Assembly (NCBI RefSeq): GCF_000003815.2
Contig: NC_049996.1
Location: 7,852,012-7,916,011, forward strand
Direction of reading: 5' to 3'
From: Branchiostoma floridae
Taxonomy: Eukaryota > Chordata > Leptocardii > Amphioxiformes > Branchiostomatidae
Length of the DNA stretch: 64,000 bases
Both the position numbers and the translations under genes were made by a program. A model generated the notes under the pieces. That model was not told the DNA's origin. It worked only from the letters and a program-made list of their open reading frames with translations, and made no database searches. Positions 57,301 to 64,000 of the stretch are shown here, in pieces (position 1 is the first letter of the stretch; the number at the start of each line of letters is the position of its first letter).

Positions 57301-60300
57301 TCTCTTACTGCCATTGAAAATGTTCGCGGTGATTATAAGTTTGCGGTGAAGCGGCCACCGCAAAAACCGCGAACATTAAACCACCGCGAAAATGTCTGCA
57401 TTTACAGAAATTTATTTTCCATAAACGAACTTATTTGACCTCTTCTAATGAAAATATTGAAGAAACTATACAAGAGAACTCACTTTCTTTTATTCTTACA
57501 GAATCGCTGCACGAGATTCTTTTTTCTGGACGCGCTGCTGTAGTCCCCGCGACCATCGAAGCCGACACCGATGTAGGTGCACCCCTCCATCATGGCCTGT
57601 GAGGCAAAACGGTCAAAAAATTGTTTTTTTTTTTAAGTCATGAAATACCTTGAATGTAAGTTCATCTGTGGCGGTATTCAACACTATGTTACAAGACTAT
57701 ATAACCTTACACAAATAAAATCGTTTACCAACAAGCCTCGATAAGTTCTCTGATCCTTCTCAGGTTAAAATAACTCTAAGCTTAAGTCACACGTCCGGAA
57801 CGGAGGTGTGACGTCAGCAAAGGGTAAAACGTGCTTGGCAGTCGGGGAGTGAATGAGGCCTTTTACATCAGAGCCCACCAACCTTCCCTCATCCGAGACG
57901 GGGGCCAATACCGACAGCCAAACACCTTTGACCGTTTGATGACGTCACACTTCCCGTCCGGATGTTTGACTTTGGCTTTGGGTCATTTTAACTTGAGAAG
58001 GATCAGAAGCTTGTTGGTAAGCGCTTTATTTTGTGTACGGATAATAGTCATGACACGTCGTCATCAAGCGCATAAATTATTAAAACAAAGTCACAGAATT
58101 GACATTAGCTGCTAGTTTGCGCACCAAAATAATTGGGTTTAACAGAAATCTACATTCATTCACTGCCTGTCTTAAACCCATTGTCATTGTTTCGTAGTTG
58201 TAGTAGTAGCAGTAATTATTATGATACGACTACAGTTCAACTTGCCCGAGCAACCACCTGCCGTCAGAGGACACATTGAAACAGTCCCGTCCATTTTTAC
58301 ATAGTTAAGACCCCATTTTTGCTTAGTCCCTTGAGCGCTTGCTCAGGACAAGTTTGACTGCAGTAGTAGTAAAATTACATTGGTAGAATCGGTAAAAATC
58401 CGCCAAATGGTGAAAGTTTTTGGCGACGCCTCAGGAGTGGAGCCGTTGGTATAGTGCTGCGACTGAGTTGCCAGGAATTGTAAAAATTCCACGCATGCAT
58501 TCCATAAGAAATTCGTCTTTGGCAACATTTTGCGGAACCGGCCTTTATTTACTCTGATACATATGAATATACATAATAAAACAAACAAACAATATGACCA
58601 AACTACTCACATAGCAGCGCGGTATGACAGACTTGACGTTATAGCAAGGGTCTCCGGGTCCGTATCCTTTTCCAAAGCAGCCGTTCATCAGAGCAGCGCC
58701 CATTCCGATGGGGAAGGCAAACGCAGGAGGCTGAGAACTGCTGTCAGCTTCTGGTTTCTTTCTATTAGTGCACACAATGATTTCTTTGTCACAAAAAGAT
58801 ACATTTCTATTTATCTATATCACAGTTTCAATCAAGTCTGAATTTGGAAATGAAAATATTCCTGTTTTCTTTTCTACAAGTCCTACTTACCCCTACTCCG
58901 CATGGAGGCGGGTGAGGGGCAGAAAATTCAAGCAAGTCTCGACCTAGTTCTCGCAACTCTCGCGAGAACTGGGTCACTCCGTGATCAAGGTGGAGTAAGG
59001 GCCATCGAAAATTTAATGAAAACCCTATTACCTGTTTTCATGTGCGGTAAAAAAACTCACGGACAAAGGTCTAAAACAGGGACATTGACAAAGAAAAAGG
59101 GAGAAATTGTATGATTAACACTATGCCAACCTCCTAGAAACCTAAATGAAGGACAAAAAGAGTAGTCAAATGGAAGAGTAAATGACATGCGCTGTTTTGC
59201 AAATCATTTCTTTAAAATACAAACAACTTACTTGCCGCCCTGTTCAACGTCCACCTTCATGTGCATTCCCGGTGGAGCAAACATGTCGTCCTGTATCATG
59301 CCCTTGTCCTCAGAGAGACTTATTTCAGCCTGAAAACAGGAAAGTTTGTACTTTCTTGTTTGAACAAAGACTCACCAATTAAGTACGGACGAACACGTAT
59401 GTAGAGATACAGGTTTGAAAAACACACGCATATAGTACATAGAAACACACAATCAGGCATACACACTCGCTTGCTAAATTTCTACCAGAGGCGACCAATG
59501 AGTATTCAGACGTTTTAACGAATTTCAAGAATAAGAAGGAATCTCTTTTATTGCCTTTCTAATCTTACGTTTTACTCGAATCAGTATTGCCAAATGGCTC
59601 AGTGATTAACCTAGACGACTTGAGATTAGTTAGGGCGGGAAACGGCAAAGAAATGGTAGAAATGAGCTTTGCCTTCAAATACTGTAAACACAGTGAATGA
59701 ACAACCGTTTAACCCAGCATGGTTTCAGAAGGCAATAGATAAATGACCATAACATAGATCCAATATTGGTTCCTGTACGGTCCCTCAGAAAATAATTGTC
59801 TAGTAGAAAGCGGGGGGGGGGGTGTGTGCCTACCTTGATTTCCTTTGCAAATCCTGGTCCAACTGGAGCAGGTGCAGGTCCTTTGGCAGGTGCAGGTCCT
59901 TTGGCAGGTGCAGGTCCTTTGGCAGGTGCAGCCCCTTGGGCAGGTGGAGCTCCACCCACTCCTTTCTTTACAGCTGTAAGACAAAAATAAACACTAAGGA
60001 AAGAAATAAAGGAAAGCATGTAATTAATTAATATGCCATATACAATGCATGTTTTACAATTCGGTACAAAAACCTTCTAATACAGACCTAATGCGTATAG
60101 TTATTTTGGATATCAGCCTTATAGATGCAACCAAAACATTATGTGCTTTGTAATACATTTCATTTTTGTAAGGTCAGGAAAAGAAGGATTACTAGGGATA
60201 AGCCAATTGAAAAAAGAGAGAATTGCTGTTATTGTTATTAGATGGGCCGACTACTAGGTAAACTTAATACGACAGTAATTACACCAGGTGCGGCCAAGGG

Positions 60301-62765
60301 ACAGTAGGTTGCCCTACTCACACCGTACCATTGCATGTGTGGTGGGTTCTTTAACGTGCTCGAGGTATGACTCTCCCCGGACAAAGGACCTCCAATTTAC
60401 TTCCTACCCGAGGGACGGCCCTAGCCGAAGCTAAGTACTCGTATTAATGATCAACAGGCAATAGACATAAGCCCACTGTTCTGAACTTAAACTACAATGT
60501 GTTGATCTAAAAAGTCAAGCACACATGTTTTGTTCCCCTAACTTGGAGACAAATGAAAATTAACTCACATGATCCTAGTATGCCGTCTACTACTGACTGC
60601 ATGGCACTTTTCTCTATTGCTCCCGCCACCTCAGCCTCTTTTTCCACACTTTTCGCCATGATGTCTGGAGCCATGTTTTTCATAGAACCCAGTTTCTTTA
60701 TGGTATCCGTCAGTTTGGCAACATCGAACTTGTTCCCACTTGCTGTACCAAATAGATAAAACATAGCATCTGAAGAAATCACTTCCTCAATGTAAAGTTA
60801 TGTAGTACCAGTTAGACTTGCCACCTCCACACCCCTCAATGCGTTCTGAAAGTTAGAAATGTGTAAAACATGTTGCAAATTTTACAATGTTAGTAGATTC
60901 TGAAGGCAAGCCAAGTTGGACTGCCTAAGAAATATAGTTGATAGAAATATCGCTGCAGTGAAATAAGTGTAATATATCTTTATCAAACTTAACATACAGT
61001 CTTTATATTATAAACCTTATACGATCTATATCTATATCTTTCCGTCTATGCCTTTCTCTTTCTGTGTCTTATTTTCAATATAACTTTGAACATTTTGGTG
61101 ATAATAATGTTTTTAGAAATATGTACACAAAAGCTTCCCAGCAAGCCCAGCAATAGCCGGTAAGAAGCGTTTATCCATGACGTAAGCGTCATCAGGTTCT
61201 GCCGCCTGGAGCGCCTGTTGGATGTACGGCGAAACGTCATCAGGTTGTGCTGCCCGGAGCGCCTGTTGGATGTACGGCGAAGTGTCTTCTGCTGCAGCAG
61301 CTTGCACGGCCTCATTCAGGTCATTAGGCAGCAAAACTGCAGCAGAAACGTGTAGGAACAAACATTGTACATACAGTAACGAGTCTAGTTACAAGAACCG
61401 ACATAAAAGCAGCTTGCACAATTTAAGGAATGTCGTTTCGCGTTACGTTTGAACAAATGTTTAGTTAACACCGTTAAAATTAAATCAAAATACAAAAGAC
61501 TAATGTATGACATTCAATCTAAATCTTTTTATCATGCACAGGCAAGCACGGATCATTAATAGTGAGGACTAAGAACGTCATAACTGTCTGTAAGATCCGA
61601 TAAGAGTCAGGCAGACCCTAGTCAAAGTCTAAACATCCTCCTACGCAAAGACTTCAAATGGCAAAAACGCCTGTTTGGATATACCCTGCCTTCTCAACCG
61701 TCTCTCTTAGTTCTTGTGGACGCCCTCCCCCCAAACAAGTGGACAGCAAATCAGATAATAGGCTTTTCAGTTTTCAAAAAGGGTCTTGAATATATAATGG
61801 TAAGCTCATTTATATTTGTACGCAGGACGGTCAGGAACTAAGGGTAACGGTTGCGAATGCAGGGTCCATCCAGACTGGCGGTTTCGCCGTTGGATGTCCC
61901 TGCGTAGGAGGATGAGTCAAAACAGTGGACAATCATGTTTCTTGTGGAAACTTACGGTCTTCATTTCTGACTTCCTTATCAACTAGGGACTCCTCTTTCG
62001 CACCGTTTGCCATCGTGTCAGACAGTATTTCTCGATCTTGCGCTTCGTCTGTCGCTGTGTACGTGGCAGAAAAAGATTTGAAGAATTGATAACATTTCAA
62101 ATGATTGGATACTCCTGAATCAGTGACACTTTAAAAGGCGTAAACACGTATTTCCAAACATTTGATATCTCCTCAGTACATCTTGTTCGAACGTTCACGA
62201 AGTGACCTTATCTCGTGAGCAAGATGTATTAAGAAGACACAAAAAAAAAACTTAAAGTATATCTTTACGCCTTTGAAGTGTCACCGACGGAGGAATAACT
62301 CGTCATTTGTAATAATACGCAATTGTTAAAAATCTTCAATAGCAAAATTTTGGGATATATATATATAAGAGAGAATGAAATGGTCTCCATCAAACGCACA
62401 ATGTATCCACCTTCTCGAGAAGGAATTTAATAAGTAAAATAATCATGGCAACAATGATGAGTATCTCAACAATTATGGTTGTCGTTCTGATGATGTCAGT
62501 GGTTAAAGTGTCGATGATAAAAACGATGGTCACAATTTAACACCCACCCACCCACAAGCTGCCAATATTTGCATATTACAGAAGAAAAATTATTGAATAT
62601 TGCAGCAAATCAAAGTAATATTGGAAAACTTACATAGAATATCTCGCGTATGTCTTGAATTCGCAATGAGCTCCAGCTGTCCCTTGTCCTTATCGTATCC
62701 GTAAAGTGGGGCGTTTTCGTCTGCTGCTGCAAGGAAGGCTTCCTGAAGGTCTTCGGACGGCAGGG
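42146..62765 (-). CDS. MACPF-domain protein with C-terminal kringle (5' partial)
   Basis: About 28 minus-strand exons: 62634-62765, 61956-62054, about 61143-61336, 60809-60845, 60569-60742, 59834-59973, 59232-59329, 58611-58761, 57484-57596, 56892-57039, 56598-56680, 56060-56166, 55735-55927, 55108-55356, 54495-54590, 54135-54228, 52986-53123, 52431-52510, 52108-52192, 50867-50953, 49579-49667, 47915-48122, 47519-47659, 46290-46494, 45462-45662, 44312-44378, 43577-43689, 42146-42396. All junctions agree in phase except 61143/60845, which I could not resolve. About 1257 residues are visible. Order: Ala/Pro-rich repeats, MACPF with YGTHY-x6-GG, beta-rich segments, Cys-rich modules, kringle, stop. 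MACPF proteins are membrane-attack or perforin-like, forming pores or acting in adhesion; which applies here is unknown. No signal-peptide exon was seen before the right edge. Confidence 0.85.
43577..46380 (-). CDS. MACPF gene, Cys-rich (EGF/furin-like) exons
   Basis: The C-terminal part of 46290-46494 (CTGGTVLKNGQCVEDCHPEC) and the exons 45462-45662, 44312-44378 and 43577-43689 encode short Cys-x-Cys rich units: ECRRCKHF, CVPEGECPSF, KTCKCAANQKFGPDDKTC, DICVSNCPDL, CVCKISHNGVCVAKCP. The split codons at exon borders restore Cys. The pattern resembles furin-like or EGF-like repeats, but no standard spacing could be assigned. Confidence 0.65.
44918..45131. mobile_element. TTCGCGGTGG-type MITE, copy 1
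   Basis: ACTGTAAATGCAGAAATGTTCGCGGTGG at the left with CGCGAACTTAAAATGCGTTAACAGTG at the right, and many internal CCGCGAA/TTCGCGG inversions. Lies in an intron of the MACPF gene. Related copies lie at 51676-51810 (partial) and 57197-57412. Confidence 0.75.
45783..45914. mobile_element. short foldback element
   Basis: AAACACACC and GGCTATC..TCCATCTTGATCAC on the left are inverted on the right as GTGATCAAGATGGAGCGATAGCC and GGTGTGTTTA. The inner phrase CACGGAGTGACCCAGTTCTCGC is shared with about 58945-58990. Confidence 0.75.
45955..46145. repeat. minisatellite of ATGTTTCGTCCCC units
   Basis: TTTCGTCC recurs about ten times with spacers such as CCGTCACATGGATG, a decayed unit of about 25-28 bases. 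Intronic, non-coding. Confidence 0.9.
46290..53123 (-). CDS. MACPF gene, beta-rich region including a farnesoic-acid-methyltransferase-like segment
   Basis: The first part (53123 to 49579) has no domain I recognise (HLEGGPAGCQSDSLVIKGG, IIFDLPQDINENIKKD, FVTLPGINTDAIVGRAEY). The next part (48122 to 46290) has ASAGDFFVVFSAIPRDKTTW, FHLQIGVQGVALYK, TYIKYGIGSD, YMVYSDNNPPLGIRYYSFG and SGETNVEIMDARVI. That is the layout of the Methyltransf_FA/FAMeT-like beta-sandwich that many invertebrate extracellular proteins carry. The domain call is tentative; exon phases are consistent throughout. Confidence 0.6.
47300..47411. repeat. two-copy tandem repeat, unit about 55 bases
   Basis: GCTGGTGTGTTACGCCGAAG then GGCGGTTAT occurs at 47300 and 47355. 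Intronic. Confidence 0.85.
48130..49575. other. intron of MACPF gene, nothing else seen
   Basis: An AT-rich intron of about 1.45 kb with no further exon or repeat recognised. Confidence 0.45.
49735..49862. repeat. purine/pyrimidine hairpin (AAAAGTGCGAAAAG)
   Basis: AAAAGTGCGAAAAGAAATGA..GAACGAAAGGG at the left is inverted at the right as CCTTTTCGTTCC and CGTTCCTTTTCGCACTTT. It could form a long imperfect hairpin in the intron. Confidence 0.75.
50042..50336. mobile_element. TTAA-flanked MITE with 12-base perfect ends
   Basis: GGTGGGGTCACAC at the left is inverted at the right as GTGTGACCCCACC, with TTAA on both sides (50038-50041 and 50337-50340). The interior also has inverted CCTACCAG..CTCCACAGGTCG and CGACCTGTGGAGCCTGGTAGG. 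295 bases, non-coding. Confidence 0.88.
51272..51511. mobile_element. TTTCCACTAGGACGGC-ended foldback MITE, copy 1
   Basis: CCCATTTCCACTAGGACGGC at the left, GTCGTCTAGTGGAGAGGGG at the right. Same family as 53202-53438; the internal ACACGTTT/AAACGTGT words are inverted relative to that copy. Confidence 0.75.
51676..51810. repeat. TTCGCGGTGG-type MITE fragment
   Basis: Contains TTTCGCGGTGGTTTAATGTTT and CCGCGAACTTAAAACCACC, a partial relative of 44918-45131. Confidence 0.65.
53202..53438. mobile_element. TTTCCACTAGGACGGC-ended foldback MITE, copy 2
   Basis: TCCCTTTCCAACTAGACGGC at the left, GCCGTCCTAGTGGAAAGGGG at the right, in an intron of the MACPF gene. Confidence 0.78.
54135..59329 (-). 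CDS. MACPF gene, exons encoding the MACPF domain
   Basis: Successive exons give FPIGMGAALMNGCFGKGY, GCTYIGVGFDGRGDYSS, IYDTKVSSFVFESKSAYRRS, YEIFLDDVRPDTLSLDFL, and at 55735-55927 the family signature RYGTHYIKSAKFGG, followed by FSVEAQASYSGMFSAGAS. The exon 55108-55356 has DTFSQWLKTIPTYPKPVEMF, matching the segment after the second helical cluster. The signature Y-G-T-H-Y-x6-G-G is intact. The two helical clusters that unfurl into beta hairpins in known MACPF pores would lie on either side of it. Confidence 0.87.
57197..57412. mobile_element. TTCGCGGTGG-type MITE, copy 2
   Basis: Repeated GTTCGCGGT(G/T)G units separated by CACCATGCACTG.AGTCTCTTA, ending CGCGAAAATGTCTGCATTTACAG. Two internal copies of the CATGCACTG segment are tandem. 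Confidence 0.75.
57724..58021. mobile_element. foldback MITE (TTACCAACAAGC ends)
   Basis: TTACCAACAAGC and GATCCTTCTCAGGTTAAAAT at the left are inverted at the right as ATTTTAACTTGAGAAGGATC and GCTTGTTGGTAA. GTGTGACGTCA and TGACGTCACAC also pair internally. Confidence 0.82.
59834..62765 (-). CDS. MACPF gene, N-terminal repeat exons
   Basis: Two homologous exon starts (LPSEDLQEAFLAAADEN at 62765 and LPNDLNEAVQAAAAED at 61336) are followed by tandem segments SPYIQQALRAAQPDD and SPYIQQALQAAEPDD. The 60569-60742 exon is helical (KLTDTIKKLGSMKN). The 59834-59973 exon has GPAPAK hexapeptides repeated three times. The region is low-complexity, Ala/Gln/Pro-rich, and probably flexible. The 3' border of the exon at about 61143 is uncertain. 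Confidence 0.7.
61634..61914. mobile_element. foldback MITE (CATCCTCCTACGCA ends)
   Basis: CATCCTCCTACGCA at 61634-61647 is perfectly inverted at 61901-61914; GTTTGGATATACCCTGC and GCAGGGTCCATCCAGAC extend the pairing. Intronic. Confidence 0.85.
62112..62295. mobile_element. foldback MITE (CTCCTGAATCAGTGACACTT ends)
   Basis: TCCTGAATCAGTGACACTTT with AAAAGGCGTAAA at the left pairs with TTTACGCCTTTGAAGTGTCA and CCGACGGAGGA at the right. Confidence 0.82.
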
Positions 62766-62783
62766 CTGGTGAGATATTGACAA

Positions 62784-63127
62784 ACAGTTTCTGGTCAAAT
62801 CACCTAACCTGGAATCCATCCAGTCTCCTTGTGGCACGGCCTACCGTAGTTAGTTTAGGCTCTCTACGGGAACAGTGAAGCTCTCAGCCGCCGGGGTAAT
62901 TGTTTACTACCGGTAGGATTTCCATGCGGTTTTACTTTGCACAGTGTGACTTATTTGCCGGTTAATTATCCCCCTGGGCTAAAGTCCTACCGCGTAAAAA
63001 TCCTACCGGGTGTGGCCCATTACCCCGGCGGCTGACAACTGCACTGGCCCCGTACAAAGCGTGCACTAACTACGGTAAACCGAGCCACAGGAGACTAGTT
63101 TCCAGGGTGCAAATCGCCTGAACCTGG
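62784..63127. mobile_element. foldback MITE (AGTCTCCTTGTGGC ends, CAGCCGCCGGGGTAAT core)
   Basis: Left CCAGTCTCCTTGTGGC, TACCGTAGTTAGT, CAGCCGCCGGGGTAAT and GGTAGGATTT are all inverted on the right (ACTAACTACGGTA, GCCACAGGAGACT, ATTACCCCGGCGGCTG, AAATCCTACC). It sits just 5' of the last visible MACPF exon. Confidence 0.85.
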
Positions 63128-63227
63128 TAGTGGACTATACAACTGATCTGTATCGATATTCAATATGATATTTTCTATACCACGGATACTAAAGCAATGG
63201 TGTATCGTTTCTTTTTATGTCTTTATC

Positions 63228-63901
63228 CTATTTAGACGGACTGGGAGAGGGGGGGTTCTTTTTAGTCCCGCGCCTATATTCATGTCGCATAACGTGATAA
63301 CGGTTTGTGCTAGAGCCAACAAAGTTTTTCAAATGTAAGTTGGGAACAATTTCACGAAGTTCGGACGATTTACGTTTTCTTGGTGTTGCCATGGCAACTG
63401 CTTGTTGGCAGGCATTTTTACGAAAATCGCTAATTTCAGTTCTAACGATGTAGTTTTTCACGTTTATTTGCTATACCTAGTAGATTCTTATATAAATAAA
63501 TTTTCATGTTTTATGTAGAATATGATTTATTAAAAAAGATATGATATTTATATGCATGACGTTATTCTATGTGATCATTTTACGTCATTTTTGTTGGTAT
63601 TTGCAAGTCGTAACAAACATTATTATTCTGTTATCTGCACTTGCTGTTACATGTTTGTAGCATACATTTGTAATTAAAAGGTTTCTGGTAATGATTTTTT
63701 TTCGTTCCAGCCAATATAGTCCAATTAACGACGTCATATTAAATACGTCATATAACGTCAAAATAGCATAAAACTTCTAAGAATATACATGTACATATTA
63801 TGTCTACATCATTATCTAAAAAGTAAGCGGCCGTATATTAAGTTTAAGAGTAAGAAGAGTTAGAAGGGGCGGGTCCCAGATTGACCAATTGTCTGAAAAG
63901 G
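63228..63901. mobile_element. probable diverged relative of the 26244-26798 element
   Basis: Shares the phrases CGG.TTGTGCTAGA.C, GTGTTGCCATGG and repeated ACGTCATA motifs with 26244-26798. The right end GTCTGAAAAGGG-TTAA resembles the family end; the left end is decayed. No protein is supported. Confidence 0.5.
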
Positions 63902-64000
63902 GTTAAAGTGTCTCTTTGTATCTTTGACTTTAACTTTTGTGTCACAAAACTCAACCTTTTCTCAATACATTCAGGATCATTAAATGAATGTTTGAAAAAT

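Noticed and set aside
59796-60031. Plus-strand GAGPLAGAGPLAG frames
   Set aside because: Antisense of the GPAPAK repeat exon of the MACPF gene at 59834-59973.
61046-61315. Minus-strand RRTSNRRSGQ repeat frame
   Set aside because: Wrong-frame reading of the SPYIQQAL repeats, which are supported by splice phase.
63228-63461. Basic 77-codon minus-strand frame near the right edge
   Set aside because: Lies inside a probable non-coding repeat related to 26244-26798, whose counterpart does not conserve a protein there.
1-64000. CRISPR arrays, rRNA, tRNA and bacterial operons
   Set aside because: Direct repeats found here are minisatellites or transposon copies without regular unique spacers, and all supported genes are intron-containing animal genes. 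I cannot run a tRNA scan, so a missed tRNA is possible.

Overview
The window looks like genomic DNA from a cephalochordate (amphioxus, Branchiostoma type). This is an inference from the gene content: extracellular mosaics of kringle, LDLa, somatomedin B, discoidin-like and C-type lectin modules on symmetric phase-1 exons, a MACPF protein, a Methuselah-like class B 7TM receptor, and introns packed with short inverted-repeat elements. No rRNA, tRNA or CRISPR was seen. Genes are split by introns, so I joined exons by hand using GT/AG sites, phase and domain continuity.

Layout. 1-250: microsatellites. 252-1159 (-): two C-type lectin exons of a gene running off the left edge. 1.2-4.4 kb: repeats. 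4923-5012 (+): a lone C2H2 finger. 6758-10540 (-): a Mutator-like (SWIM) transposase gene broken by two in-frame TAG codons and a frameshift. 10751-17874 (-): a secreted-type mosaic (signal peptide, F5/8C-like, four LDLa, kringle, F5/8C-like, LDLa) with no membrane part in sight. 19-23.3 kb: palindromes, tandem repeats and a damaged LINE with a 2A-like motif, lying between two arms of a large inverted repeat. 24203-35152 (+): the head-to-head paralogue, in which 11 exons join in frame to a predicted 1360-residue receptor: signal peptide, F5/8C-like, LDLa x4, kringle x2, somatomedin B, Cys-rich stalk, seven TM helices, and a cytoplasmic tail of twelve GGTDVVA-type heptads. 35.2-42.1 kb: repeats and a retroelement scrap. 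42146-62765 (-): a long gene of about 28 exons ending convergently with the receptor. It encodes an Ala/Pro-rich N-terminal repeat region, a MACPF domain with an intact YGTHY-x6-GG signature, beta-rich regions (one farnesoic-acid-methyltransferase-like), Cys-rich modules and a terminal kringle. Its 5' end lies beyond the window. 62.8-64 kb: foldback and other repeats.

How they may work together (inference). The two head-to-head mosaics are products of an inverted duplication. One is a membrane receptor. The other has the same ectodomain modules but no visible anchor, so it could be a soluble relative or a truncated copy. The MACPF protein next door carries a kringle related to the receptor's, so the locus may combine recognition and pore-forming functions. 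The sequence alone cannot prove this.
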